A stretch of 64,000 bases of DNA from JABDGM01 sp046349975. GTDB lineage: Bacteria > Planctomycetota > Planctomycetia > Pirellulales > Lacipirellulaceae. Below the pieces are notes generated by a model that did not search any database, was not told the DNA's origin, and saw only the letters and a list, made by a program, of their open reading frames with translations. The stretch is from NCBI GenBank assembly GCA_046349975.1, contig JAXMBH010000025.1, positions 1-64,000 on the forward strand, written 5' to 3'. Of the stretch, positions 9,395 through 18,418 are shown one piece after another. Position 1 is the stretch's first letter, and every line of letters starts with the position of its first letter. Position numbers and translations under genes: made by a program.

Positions 9395-10087
9395 TCACAG
9401 TACTCCATATTCGTTAAAAACGTCGCGCAGTGTTCGTCCGCGGTTCAGCTCTCGTCTTGTCGCGTTTTCCTTACCGATCTTCTCAGCTGCAGAACTTAGA
9501 GCCTGGTCTTCAACGTCCCGCGGGATCACAACCACACCGTCAAAATCGGCGAAAACCAGTTCGCCAGGCCGGACGAGTACATCACCGCAGCGAACGGGAA
9601 CATCATATGCCATGACACGGCCGCGCCCTTTGCTGTCGACCGGACGAATTCCCACGTAGAAGACTGGAAACTGCATGGCAATAATTTGCCGGCAATCGCG
9701 AATCAAACCATCGCAGATGCAACCGGCTGCACCGTTTCGCTGAGCGAGGGTACTCATGAGTTCTCCCCAGGGAGCGTTTGTCAAACCGGCATCGCACGAA
9801 TGGACCGCGACGTCGCCCGTTCTTAGCGAATCCATTGCATCGATCTCAAGGCCGTAAGGATCATCTTCGACGACGTAATCTGTCTCCATCCAGCGGAATG
9901 TACGGGCGCGGCCGACAATAACGCTGCGTTCGGCATCGAGCGGGCGGAGTCGATGGTGCATCGCGCGGTCGCGATGGCCCAGGTCATCTAAAATGTCACA
10001 AACCGCTGGGACCCGCAAATATTCACGAATCCACGCTAGCTTTTCGACTTCATCAGTTGGGACGGTAATAGTTTTCGTGGTACTCAT
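9395..10087 (-). CDS. RraA-family protein (aldolase/decarboxylase-like)
   Basis: The 230-residue protein matches the RraA/dimethylmenaquinone methyltransferase-like fold. Members include 4-hydroxy-4-methyl-2-oxoglutarate/4-carboxy-4-hydroxy-2-oxoadipate aldolases as well as the RNase E inhibitor RraA. The core active-site wording is present: WGELMSTLAQRNGAAG, then CDGLIRD with the Arg-Asp pair that binds substrate and metal in the aldolases. In a catabolic operon, an aldolase or oxaloacetate-decarboxylase-like role is more likely than RNase control. It is the last gene of the minus-strand operon, 3 bp after the Rid gene. Confidence 0.85.
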   Translation of the reverse strand: MSTTKTITVPTDEVEKLAWIREYLRVPAVCDILDDLGHRDRAMHHRLRPLDAERSVIVGRARTFRWMETDYVVEDDPYGLEIDAMDSLRTGDVAVHSCDAGLTNAPWGELMSTLAQRNGAAGCICDGLIRDCRQIIAMQFPVFYVGIRPVDSKGRGRVMAYDVPVRCGDVLVRPGELVFADFDGVVVIPRDVEDQALSSAAEKIGKENATRRELNRGRTLRDVFNEYGVL

Positions 10088-10090
10088 GGC

Positions 10091-10489
10091 TCAGGGTGTG
10101 GTTCCTCTCGCGTAGGCGACTAAGTCGACCTCGTACTTGACGAGATCGCCGAGGCAACCGACTAAGGTAGTGCGCGCTGGATAAGGCTCGGAAAAATACT
10201 CGCGATAGATGCGGTTGTGCTCATCCCAATCCTTTTTGTCGGAAAGGTAAACTCTCACTTGTACGACGTTGGCGAACGTCAGACCTGCCGCTGCCAGAAC
10301 GCGCCGCAGGTTGTTGTAGGTGCGCCGAGCTTCGTTTTCGAACGTGTCATGGATGACTTGGCCTCGTTCATCGACGGAAGCCATACCGGACACGAACACA
10401 AAGTCGCCAGCGCGGATGGCGGCAGAGAACGGCAGCGGGCTCTGAATAAGTTCAGAGCCGACAATAGGTTCGATATTGCGAGACGTCAT
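10091..10489 (-). CDS. Rid family (RidA/YjgF/UK114) enamine/imine deaminase
   Basis: The 132-residue protein has the usual RidA length and motifs: FVFVSGMASVDERG near the N-terminus, VQVRVYLSD in the middle and PARTTLVG with the conserved arginine that contacts carboxylate substrates in active RidA proteins. Rid proteins hydrolyse reactive enamines or imines, and relatives in catabolic operons act on aminoacrylate-like or lactone intermediates. It lies 65 bp downstream of the dehydrogenase gene and 3 bp upstream of the RraA gene. Confidence 0.86.
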   Translation of the reverse strand: MTSRNIEPIVGSELIQSPLPFSAAIRAGDFVFVSGMASVDERGQVIHDTFENEARRTYNNLRRVLAAAGLTFANVVQVRVYLSDKKDWDEHNRIYREYFSEPYPARTTLVGCLGDLVKYEVDLVAYARGTTP

Positions 10490-10554
10490 TCCAGAAACTC
10501 AAGTGCTACCGAGCCGGCGTCGCGTGGCTACTTAATCGCTCAGGCTCAGGTGGT

Positions 10555-11622
10555 TTACGCAGACAGGGAATTACCCAGGCGAGTTGTTGAATCGTGACCT
10601 CGGTCGACCACTTGAGAGGCCGTATATCGATATAGGTCGGCACGCGTGATACGCATCCCTTGCTGCACGGATAGTTCGCCGGCGGTCGTGATCTCAAGAG
10701 CGCGGAGTGCGTCGTTCACAGTGGCCGCCTCTGCGTGCCCGCGGTCGATGGCAGTGGCGAACGTGTCGTATTGGCGCTGCCACTCGGGCGCAGTCGGCGG
10801 GAATGCGAGCCGCCGTTGTTCTGCCTCTAACTGATATTCGCCGTGACCGGTAACACAATTGAAATACAGCGACCCGGCAGGCCCTTCGATTGATACAAAC
10901 GACTGCGGAAGCTCTGGAAGCAGCCATCCTACTTTCACGGTAAGTTTGGAGAGATCGGTTAGCTCGACTTCGGCACTCCAAATGTTTGGGCCGCGAAATG
11001 TAGGCGACGTTTTCTGAGCGAACGCGCTGACACTCGTCCAAGGAGAAGCGTTCCACAAGCTCGCATAATCGACGACATGCGATCCTTCGTGTGTGAGAGC
11101 CGTCGAGTTCTTGAGGAAGCTTTGAATACGCGAGAAGTGGATGGTGTCGTTTGGATTCCAACGCTCGTCGTAAACTTCAGCTTTGATTCTCAAAGGTGCG
11201 CCGAGCGAAGCGGTAAGCCTACCGATTCCACGAACCCAATCTCCGTAGCGAAGTACGAACCCAGATTGATAAACCTGCTTTCGCTCTCTCACTCGCCTGG
11301 CGAGGCGTTGGCCGTCGGCGAGTGTCGCAGCCAATGGCTTTTCGTCGAGCACTGCCAAGTTTTGGTCAAGACAGGCGATCGCCACATCGGTGCTAATTTC
11401 TGGCGGAAGTGCGATAACCACCGCATCGAGCTTTTCGGCCTCGAGCATTCTCCGCCAATCGGCGTAGCAAGGCACATTTCCCACAAGCTTGGCAACTGCC
11501 TCGAACCGTTGTGGCACTAAATCGCAAATCGCGACAATGCGAAATTTACGATGATGCATGAGGGCTGGCACGTGACCCCGCTCGGCGACGTCACCACAAC
11601 CAATTAATCCGACTGAAATCAT
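10555..11622 (-). CDS. Gfo/Idh/MocA family NAD(P)-dependent oxidoreductase
   Basis: This 355-residue protein begins with the Rossmann motif VGLIGCGDVAERGH and later has DEKPLA, the EKP signature of the glucose-fructose oxidoreductase/inositol dehydrogenase/MocA family. The C-terminal half is the expected alpha/beta substrate domain. Family members oxidise sugars, inositols or, in LigC, a carboxylated muconate semialdehyde hemiacetal. The ATG shares one base with the stop of the creatininase-family gene. Substrate is unknown. Confidence 0.87.
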   Translation of the reverse strand: MISVGLIGCGDVAERGHVPALMHHRKFRIVAICDLVPQRFEAVAKLVGNVPCYADWRRMLEAEKLDAVVIALPPEISTDVAIACLDQNLAVLDEKPLAATLADGQRLARRVRERKQVYQSGFVLRYGDWVRGIGRLTASLGAPLRIKAEVYDERWNPNDTIHFSRIQSFLKNSTALTHEGSHVVDYASLWNASPWTSVSAFAQKTSPTFRGPNIWSAEVELTDLSKLTVKVGWLLPELPQSFVSIEGPAGSLYFNCVTGHGEYQLEAEQRRLAFPPTAPEWQRQYDTFATAIDRGHAEAATVNDALRALEITTAGELSVQQGMRITRADLYRYTASQVVDRGHDSTTRLGNSLSA

Positions 11623-12455
11623 TATTTGTTCCTTGATGCGACTCCGTTCGAGGCGTTTCCGTGCGGAAGCTCGGCTGGGCCAGCACTGGCAATGCCCGGG
11701 GCATCGGGCCAGTAGGCCGCTAATAAGTCGCGCAGCGCAGAAACCGTGATATCCAGAATGGTTTGCCCTTTCTCAGCCGTGGCCAACGACGGCTTTCCGA
11801 AAACACCGTGCCTCGTGATCCTGTCGAAAGGCAACGATCGGATGGCGGGACCGCCCGACAGAAGGTCAGCTTGCAACAACGAAGCTTGCGGTGGAATACC
11901 GTCATCGACAATTGCATCGGTGTCGACAAGCTCCGGATGGATTGCCAGGATGATGCTCGTTTCGAATTCGCATGCATGCCCGACGGCGGGAAACTCCCCC
12001 TCGACTAGCGGCCGCAGCTGTTCGGCCGCAGCGCGAAACCAGGTCGCGAACACGACGTCGCATTCGGGTAGTGCGGCTGACAGTTGCTCCGCGGCAACAC
12101 CACCTACGGCGATGTTGCCACCATGCGAGTTCAACAGGAAAAAGCGCCGCAAGCCATGCTGGGCTGCTGACGAGAGAACCTGGCGAATGATTCGGAGGAA
12201 TGAATCGTGGTCGATCGACAAGGTTCCCGCAAAGGCCATATGGTGAGCGCTGCAGGTAATAGCAAGACCAGGCATCACCAACAGCTGCTCGCGACAAGCG
12301 TTGTCCACCCGTTCGGCCAGCGCCGTGGCGATCAGAAAATCGGTGGCAACTGGCAAGTGGGACCCATGCTGTTCGGTAGCGCCGATCGGCAGTACGCACA
12401 CTGTTTCGCGCGCCAGCTTGGCAAACTGCGATGAACTCAGCTTCGACCACTGCAT
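11622..12455 (-). CDS. Creatininase-family amidohydrolase
   Basis: The 277-residue protein carries the metal-binding pattern of the creatininase family: IGATEQHGSHLPVATD (Glu, His, Asp), NSHGGN, and HACEFETS with a conserved glutamate. Members hydrolyse cyclic or linear amide bonds (creatinine, formamides in riboflavin synthesis, mycofactocin precursor peptide) and occur in sugar-acid operons with unknown substrates. It sits 3 bp after the SnoaL-like gene and overlaps the dehydrogenase gene by one base. Confidence 0.86.
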   Translation of the reverse strand: MQWSKLSSSQFAKLARETVCVLPIGATEQHGSHLPVATDFLIATALAERVDNACREQLLVMPGLAITCSAHHMAFAGTLSIDHDSFLRIIRQVLSSAAQHGLRRFFLLNSHGGNIAVGGVAAEQLSAALPECDVVFATWFRAAAEQLRPLVEGEFPAVGHACEFETSIILAIHPELVDTDAIVDDGIPPQASLLQADLLSGGPAIRSLPFDRITRHGVFGKPSLATAEKGQTILDITVSALRDLLAAYWPDAPGIASAGPAELPHGNASNGVASRNK

Positions 12456-12458
12456 CGA

Positions 12459-12992
12459 TTACGACTCCAAGGGCAAATAGCCCACAAAACCAACAATCAG
12501 CCAGCGCCCCTCGATTTGGTGCAAACGATAAACACTTTGAGTCTGAATTTCGTAGCTTCCTCCGGTCGTCAGCGGTTCGTCGGCGCGAAACTGCTTCCAC
12601 ACTACGGCTCGACCAGCGGAGATTTCGATACGCGCAAGATGCTGCATCCGATACAGCAGCTCGCGGTGCGAAACCACGGCGAGCGGAATCGCCAGAAACT
12701 CATCGGCCATGCGCAACCAATCGTCGCGGTAGGAATCGACGGTCGGATAGCGCAGCGTCCACTCGACCGGGTTTAGCGAGCCATGGGCGCTGATTCCGTC
12801 GAAACACTCAGTCGAAAAATCGTCCGCGCAGATCGACCAGTCGGCCGCGGCGAACGCGTCTGAGTCGCGCGCGATCAGTGCGTCCCAAATCTCATGATGA
12901 TCTCGCTGGAGATTCGAGTCGAACGGATTGTGGCAAGGATGGCTGGGGCTCCGTGGCGCCGCGGGCGATATTTGTGTTCCTGATTCCGTCAT
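12459..12992 (-). CDS. SnoaL-like/NTF2-fold protein
   Basis: The 177-residue protein looks like an NTF2/SnoaL-type cone fold. It opens with a helix that includes HHEIWDALIARDSDAF, has a central region about a small-molecule-sized pocket and ends with strands such as QSVYRLHQIEGRWLIVGFVG. Such proteins are often isomerases, dehydratases or binding proteins. No catalytic residues can be assigned. It is separated by 25 bp from the symporter gene upstream, the second-largest gap in the operon. Confidence 0.6.
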   Translation of the reverse strand: MTESGTQISPAAPRSPSHPCHNPFDSNLQRDHHEIWDALIARDSDAFAAADWSICADDFSTECFDGISAHGSLNPVEWTLRYPTVDSYRDDWLRMADEFLAIPLAVVSHRELLYRMQHLARIEISAGRAVVWKQFRADEPLTTGGSYEIQTQSVYRLHQIEGRWLIVGFVGYLPLES

Positions 12993-13017
12993 CGGGCTGA
13001 TTCCGAATAGAGTGCTT

Positions 13018-14892
13018 TTAGGTCATGACTGCTGACGCTGAAGCGGTCGTGGGAAGCGAGTCCTCCGCAAACAGAGAAATGCGAGCACTTCTCAGCCAAC
13101 AGAGGAAGAAGGCCACCCCCGATGCAATCGTTGCCACTGCAAAGGCTGCCGCGCCCCTCCAGTTCAGTACGACAGACAAGAAATAGGTATACGTTATCGA
13201 GAAGCAGAATATGATTCCGCAGACGGCTGCCAGTAAGTCCCATTGTAATTCACGCCGCTCTTGCACCAAGTCGACAAGCCCCTCGGCGGCGAGCGCATTT
13301 CGAACGGGAGCCCAGCGGCCAGATGGACGAACTTTTAGATAGAAGGTCCGTAGTGTGTCGTTCGATTCCGGTCGCGTTAAGAGTGCCACGACGACGCTCC
13401 CCACCAGGCCAATGCTCAGTAACAGGAGAATTGGCTGCCAAAAGGGCCATTCACTCGCGCCCAAGCCGAACCAGATCACACTGGCCAGCGGCACCGAGAT
13501 AACCAGGCCGAATAATTCGCCCCAAATATTGAACCGCCACCAAAACCAACGCAGCCACGAAAGCGGGAGTGCCGGCGTAATCATCGCTGCATTGATGAAC
13601 ATGACCCAGGGCTGAATGTCTTGAATACCAACGGCGAGTGCCGTGGCAGAGATCATCATCACGATCATGACGACTCGAGCGGCTCGAATATACTCGCGTT
13701 CGGAAGCGCCGGGACGCAGATGCCGACGATAAAGGTCATTTATTACAAATGCCGATCCCCACTGCAGCAGCGTTCCGACGGTCGACATGTAGCCGGCAAG
13801 CACAGCCGTGATCATGATCCCACCAAATCCCGGCAGGTTGTGCGCGTATCGTACGACAAGCTGCGACCACACGCTGATTGAAGACGTAACGGTGCCGTCG
13901 GTTAAGGTAGCCATCTTGTTTACGCCTGGGTCGGCGGCCGGGTACAGCGCGATGGCCAGCACTCCCAGCGGCAGGAGCGGCACCATTCGAATCACCAGCG
14001 AGAGCACGCAGTTCAGCATTTGGCCTGCAACCGCGTGCCGTTCGTTCTTGGCAGCCAAGCAGCGTTGGGCCGTCCACCCCTCTCCAGCCGATGGACTGCC
14101 GGCGAGGAATAGACCGATGATCATGAGTGCAACAAGCGTGCGAGGATCGACAAAATGATTGGTGCCTGAAGACGGAGGAAATATCTGCCAGAAATCGGAG
14201 CCGCGATTGGCCATCGCATGGTCGAGCATGTTTTGATAGCTGCCGAATTCTTGGACGCCGAAGTACCAAATGATAAATGCAGCGACGAAGAAAATGCAGA
14301 ACTGCGGAATGTCGACATACGCGGCGCCCAACAGCCCGCCTAAGAGTGTGTAGAGGGCGGCGATCGAGCCGAACACAACAATCACCCACACCGGTTCCCA
14401 GCCCAGAAGGGGTGCCAGCATTTGAGCGAGCATTGCCGTGCCGTAGCCCATGAAGATGACGGCCCAACCGAAACATGCATAAGCGCCATAGAAACCGCGA
14501 AATCGCGAAGCGGCTTTGCCCGAGTAGCGGAATTCCAGCAGTTCGCCCGTAGTAACCAAGCCACTGCGCCGCCACATCTTGGCCCAGAACACGCCGACCA
14601 AAGGCATCCAGATTGGCCAAGTGATCCAGGCGATCTGGTTTAAGAACATGAAGCCGCCGAGATAAAACAGCCACACCCAACCGCCGCCGCAATCGGAGTA
14701 AGCGGCGACGTTGGCGAAACCGATTACCCACCAGGGCAAACTGCGTTCGCCAATCAAAAACCCATCGGCCGACTTCGTGGCAATCCGCGAGAAGTAATAT
14801 CCCATGCCGACGACCAGCGCAGAGTACAGTGCAACCACAGCCCAGTCGACAGCGTCCAAAGATAGAGCCAGGCTCGCAAATAAGATTGTCAT
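13018..14892 (-). CDS. Sodium:solute symporter (SSS family)
   Basis: This 624-residue membrane protein has about 13-14 hydrophobic segments and SSS features, among them ADGFLIGERSLPWWVIG near the N-terminus (the conserved loop after TM1) and SPSAGEGWTAQR in the middle. These carriers use Na+ to import sugars, carboxylates or amino acids. It is the only transporter in the operon and probably brings in the substrate of the surrounding enzymes. Its start overlaps the end of the first intact amidohydrolase gene by 4 bp (ATGA). Confidence 0.9.
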   Translation of the reverse strand: MTILFASLALSLDAVDWAVVALYSALVVGMGYYFSRIATKSADGFLIGERSLPWWVIGFANVAAYSDCGGGWVWLFYLGGFMFLNQIAWITWPIWMPLVGVFWAKMWRRSGLVTTGELLEFRYSGKAASRFRGFYGAYACFGWAVIFMGYGTAMLAQMLAPLLGWEPVWVIVVFGSIAALYTLLGGLLGAAYVDIPQFCIFFVAAFIIWYFGVQEFGSYQNMLDHAMANRGSDFWQIFPPSSGTNHFVDPRTLVALMIIGLFLAGSPSAGEGWTAQRCLAAKNERHAVAGQMLNCVLSLVIRMVPLLPLGVLAIALYPAADPGVNKMATLTDGTVTSSISVWSQLVVRYAHNLPGFGGIMITAVLAGYMSTVGTLLQWGSAFVINDLYRRHLRPGASEREYIRAARVVMIVMMISATALAVGIQDIQPWVMFINAAMITPALPLSWLRWFWWRFNIWGELFGLVISVPLASVIWFGLGASEWPFWQPILLLLSIGLVGSVVVALLTRPESNDTLRTFYLKVRPSGRWAPVRNALAAEGLVDLVQERRELQWDLLAAVCGIIFCFSITYTYFLSVVLNWRGAAAFAVATIASGVAFFLCWLRSARISLFAEDSLPTTASASAVMT

Positions 14893-15764
14893 GGGTCGGC
14901 GCGCCGATCTGCCGCTACCGCACGGGCGACTTCCAGCCCCAGCAGGTTTAGGGCATCGCGGTAAATCAATTGTTCGACCCGCTCGCGGGGGAGTGAAAAG
15001 CGATCGAGCTTCACATCACATAGCGACCGCAGGCCGGCAATCGTTTCGGCTACCGTCGTCACGGGAAAATCGGTCCCGAAAAGAACTTTCTCCCACACGT
15101 TGTACTCGTGAACCAGCATCAGGCTGTGGAAGAGTTGCCAGGGACGATAAAACAGCGCGCTCACATCTGCGAACAAGTTTGCGTGTTTACGAATAACGGC
15201 GACAGTCTCGCCTTCATAAGGGTGGCCCAAATGCGCCAAGATCATTTTGACGTCCGGAAAACGGCACGCCACGTCATCGAGATGACGCGGAAGCGTGCAG
15301 TCGAGAGGCGCCTTTGACACGAATGTGGTACCGGTATGCAACAACACGGGCAACTGATGCCGGCTTACATACTCCCACAAAGGATCGACCTTCCTATCTT
15401 GCGGGTAAAAGTTGGCGTACATCGGCAGCAGCTTGATCCCTTGCATTCCAAACTGCTGGTGCCCTTGGCGCATCTCCTCTTGCCAACCCGGCTGTGTGGG
15501 ATCGATCGAGAGGAACCCGATCAAGTGTTCCGGGTCTTGGGCGACATATTTAGCGACGTCTGCATCATCGACCCACAGGCCCGAGTGGCGCGCCTTGCCG
15601 CCGAACACGACCGAGATGACCTCTTCGGCCGGCAGTCCAGCCTGGTAAGTGTCGTAACGCGTTTCCAAGTTGACCGCCGAGAGACGCATCCGTCGCGCGT
15701 CGTCGATGAACCCTTTCGAGAAGGAGCCAGATGGCCAACAATGTGTATGCACGTCGACGATCAT
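14889..15764 (-). CDS. Amidohydrolase_2 family metal hydrolase (intact)
   Basis: This 291-residue TIM-barrel protein has all expected metal ligands of the amidohydrolase_2 group. They are DVHTH (residues 4-8), VLLHTGTT, MILAHLGHPYEG and VLFGTDFPV with the late aspartate. Members include LigI-type lactonases, LigJ-type hydratases, ACMS decarboxylase and sugar-lactone hydrolases. It is the closest to the symporter of three tandem paralogues, sharing one base with the upstream one. A lactonase, hydratase or decarboxylase is possible; the substrate cannot be read from sequence. Confidence 0.86.
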   Translation of the reverse strand: MIVDVHTHCWPSGSFSKGFIDDARRMRLSAVNLETRYDTYQAGLPAEEVISVVFGGKARHSGLWVDDADVAKYVAQDPEHLIGFLSIDPTQPGWQEEMRQGHQQFGMQGIKLLPMYANFYPQDRKVDPLWEYVSRHQLPVLLHTGTTFVSKAPLDCTLPRHLDDVACRFPDVKMILAHLGHPYEGETVAVIRKHANLFADVSALFYRPWQLFHSLMLVHEYNVWEKVLFGTDFPVTTVAETIAGLRSLCDVKLDRFSLPRERVEQLIYRDALNLLGLEVARAVAADRRADP

Positions 15765-16597
15765 CAGGATATCGCCACCTTCTTGCCGCGCTGTGAAGGC
15801 ACTTGGGGTGATTTACCCGTGAGCGGTCGCTGGTCGAGACGCAGGAGCTTCGCGGCATTCGTATAGAGAATGCGATCGAGTTCTTCTTCACCGAGGCCTG
15901 CCTCAGTGACGTTATCGATACGCTCGGGTAGTAGCCGCCAACCCGCGGCACCGAAATCTGAACCAAAAATGATTTTCTCTGCGCCCGCGACATCGACGAG
16001 GTGAAGCAGCTCGCCGGGCCGCGAACCGCAATAGTTACCGTATAAATTTGGCAAATCGCGAATAAGTTGAGCGGCCGCGTCGGCATAGTCGGCCGAGCCA
16101 GCATGGCCCAAGACGATCGTCGTGTCGGGGGCCCAACGGGCGAGTTCGGCGATCTGATACGTGGTGGAATAGGGTGGAGTGCCATCGTGGTAAAGGACTG
16201 GCACATCGTGGCGGCCTGCGATTCGGAGCAATTCCGTCATCGTCTCTCGTACCATGCTCGAAGCAAATGCCTGTAGCCAGGGATGAAACTTCACCCCCCG
16301 AAATCGCGGATTCGCCAAGCACCGCTCCAATTCGACGATCGAAGCTGGGCCTACTTTGGGGTCGACCGTAACGAACGGGATAAGACGTTCAGGATATTCG
16401 TCAGCGCGTCGTAATAGCGCGTCGTTATGGGCCGCGCAGTCCTCATAGAATCCCATGATCGTGAATACGCAGGCTATTTCCACGTTGAAGCGATCAAGCG
16501 CTGCAACCATTTCGGTTACGCCTGGCGTGGGAGTGCTGAACCAGCGCTCGTCGAGATGCGTGTGAAAATCGATGATTCGTGTCATGGTACTACTCAT
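15764..16597 (-). CDS. Amidohydrolase_2 family metal hydrolase (intact, second paralogue)
   Basis: This 277-residue paralogue keeps the metal site: DFHTH near the N-terminus, VLYHDGTPP, VLGHAGSADY and IFGSDFG. It differs strongly from its neighbours in the substrate loops, so a different reaction in the same pathway is plausible. The ATG at 16597 overlaps the upstream paralogue as ATGA; an internal ATG four codons later (16585) is an alternative. About 15 basic and hydroxyl residues at the C-terminus follow the barrel. Confidence 0.85.
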   Translation of the reverse strand: MSSTMTRIIDFHTHLDERWFSTPTPGVTEMVAALDRFNVEIACVFTIMGFYEDCAAHNDALLRRADEYPERLIPFVTVDPKVGPASIVELERCLANPRFRGVKFHPWLQAFASSMVRETMTELLRIAGRHDVPVLYHDGTPPYSTTYQIAELARWAPDTTIVLGHAGSADYADAAAQLIRDLPNLYGNYCGSRPGELLHLVDVAGAEKIIFGSDFGAAGWRLLPERIDNVTEAGLGEEELDRILYTNAAKLLRLDQRPLTGKSPQVPSQRGKKVAIS

Positions 16598-17325
16598 GCA
16601 AGGCTGAAAAGCCGCTCTGCATTTTTATGCATCAGCGCCCGCCGCGCAGCCGCGGTGAGCGTCAATCGTTCGACCGAGCGCAGATTGACCGAGTAGCGAT
16701 TGCGAGGCTCCGCACTACCGAAGAGCACTCGATCTGCACCGTGCGTTTGAATCACTTCATCAATTCCGTCGGCCCACAACAATGAGGCATCGAGATGCAG
16801 GTTAGAAACAGATCCGATTGCCCCCTGTATCTCGAACCACATATCGGCAAAGCCACCAAAGCCTGCAATGAACTCAATTTGCGGATAACGCCGCGCGACT
16901 TCAGCGACTGCCAGCACATCGGCGAATACATAGGTTCCTGTGCGAAACATGATTGGCCAGCCATATTCCGCGATTCGCTCGTAAACCGGGGTGGCGACGG
17001 GTTCAGTCGGAAAAAAACCTTGTCGCAACGGGTCAAGAAACAGCGCCACAGCACCCAAGTCGTGACACCGAGAGAGCTCCTCAAGCGCTTTGGTCTCCCA
17101 CCAGGGATTGACGCTAACCATTCCGCGAATTCGAGGCCCGGCCTGCAATACCCGATCGTTCCCAGCGCGATTATCGACGATGAGTTCCCTGCCCATTGGT
17201 CGAGCGATTGCCAACTCGACGCCGGCCGCGTCCATCCGGCGCAGTAGTTCAGACGCTTCCAGCTGCAGATAGGTCTCGACTCCCAGCATGGCATGCGCGT
17301 CGATAATTGTGCATTCGTCAGACAT
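16594..17325 (-). CDS. Amidohydrolase_2 paralogue lacking metal ligands (probable pseudoenzyme)
   Basis: The 243-residue protein is collinear with the two following amidohydrolases but each metal-ligand position is changed. The N-terminal HxH is DAHAM, the mid-barrel histidine is arginine (IMFRTGT), the AHLG/LGHAG position is AGFGG and the late aspartate is alanine (VLFGSAEPRN). The frame is intact, with coupled translation on both sides (8-bp overlap with the enolase-family gene, ATGA overlap with the next). The fold is therefore kept without the usual metal chemistry. A binding, scaffolding or regulatory role, perhaps as a partner subunit, is inferred. Confidence 0.75.
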   Translation of the reverse strand: MSDECTIIDAHAMLGVETYLQLEASELLRRMDAAGVELAIARPMGRELIVDNRAGNDRVLQAGPRIRGMVSVNPWWETKALEELSRCHDLGAVALFLDPLRQGFFPTEPVATPVYERIAEYGWPIMFRTGTYVFADVLAVAEVARRYPQIEFIAGFGGFADMWFEIQGAIGSVSNLHLDASLLWADGIDEVIQTHGADRVLFGSAEPRNRYSVNLRSVERLTLTAAARRALMHKNAERLFSLA

Positions 17326-18418
17326 TTGGCGTCACTCCGAATCCAGGTCCCTGGGGAAGCGCGACGCGGCCATGCTCGAACGCGATGGGCGGCGTAACGG
17401 CGGAGGTCGCATAGAACAGCGAGCCCATGAGGTCACACGCAAGTTCTTCAATCGGGAATGCCGATAGACTCGCGGCCAGGCAAACATGGGACGCTTGCCC
17501 CAAGTCCGTTTCCAGATTGGAGCCGATTGCGCAGGGCTTACCTGCCTCTTGAGCCATCTTGGCCATTGTCAGTGAATGGGTGAATCCGCCGTTCTTGCCC
17601 GGATAAATCGAAAGTATATCGAAGGCGTTCAGATCGAGCGCCTCGCACAACTCATCTACCGTAAATACAGCCTCGTCGGCCATGATCGGCACCGGGCTTC
17701 GACGCCGCACGGCGGCCAGGGCAGAGAGCCGATCACGCCGCGTTGGTTGCTCAGCCAGTTTCAGGTTGAACGGCGCCAAGGCTTCGATCGCCGCGAGTGC
17801 TTCGTCCGCCGTCTCGTGAGCGCCGTTAGCGTCAATCGTGAAGATGGGTTCATCCCCCAATCGTTCGCGCACTGCGCGAAGTCGAGCTGCGTCGTCGATG
17901 CCCGGCACGCCAGTTTTGAATTTGAGGGTTCGAACTCCTGTCTCCCAAAACTCGACTGCGAGTCGCACCGTTTCTTCCGGCGGATAGGCGCCAATGCTGA
18001 CGCGAGTCCGCACCGAGGTGGCAGGCGTACGGTCCGCGATCAATTCGGACACTGACTTGTCTTGTTTCCGCGCCCAGAGATCCCACAGCGCGATATCGAT
18101 GGCCGCCTTGCCAAAGGGGTTGCCATAGAGCTTGCGATCAAGCACTGCCACGGCTTCAGAAGGGTGGTCGAAATGGGAGCCGACCACCAATGGCGACATG
18201 AAAGAGTCGATCATCCACGTGGCGGTTTCGGCCGATTCGCCGCTCCAAATCGGCGCCGTCGTCGCTTCTCCGTAGCCGCACAGGCCGTCGTTATCTCGAA
18301 CCGTTACCACCACATAGCGAGACGCGGTGTGGCGGCCCAGCGACGAGACGATCGCTCCATCCATGCGGACTGGGAAATCTACAATTCGAGCATCGATCTG
18401 ACGGATGCGGATACTCAT
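17318..18418 (-). CDS. Enolase-superfamily enzyme, muconate-lactonizing subgroup
   Basis: This 366-residue protein has the capping and barrel domains of the mandelate racemase/muconate lactonizing enzyme family. Visible residues include the KxK pair in LKFKTG, a metal aspartate in FTIDANGAH, glutamate in LAEQP, the DE pair in IMADEAVF and the far lysine in YPGKNGG. The KxK plus second lysine pattern points to the MLE subgroup (cycloisomerase, N-acylamino acid racemase, dipeptide epimerase, OSB synthase) rather than mandelate racemase. It is the first enzyme after the regulator, overlapping it as ATGA. Confidence 0.87.
   Translation of the reverse strand: MSIRIRQIDARIVDFPVRMDGAIVSSLGRHTASRYVVVTVRDNDGLCGYGEATTAPIWSGESAETATWMIDSFMSPLVVGSHFDHPSEAVAVLDRKLYGNPFGKAAIDIALWDLWARKQDKSVSELIADRTPATSVRTRVSIGAYPPEETVRLAVEFWETGVRTLKFKTGVPGIDDAARLRAVRERLGDEPIFTIDANGAHETADEALAAIEALAPFNLKLAEQPTRRDRLSALAAVRRRSPVPIMADEAVFTVDELCEALDLNAFDILSIYPGKNGGFTHSLTMAKMAQEAGKPCAIGSNLETDLGQASHVCLAASLSAFPIEELACDLMGSLFYATSAVTPPIAFEHGRVALPQGPGFGVTPNV

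Noticed and set aside
9395..9397. Selenocysteine at the RraA TGA
   Set aside because: The RraA protein already has full family length and no SECIS-like hairpin was recognised after the TGA.
13736..14731. Alternative minus-strand frame of 331 codons within the symporter gene
   Set aside because: The translation is rich in Arg and His without membrane segments; the symporter frame is the real one.
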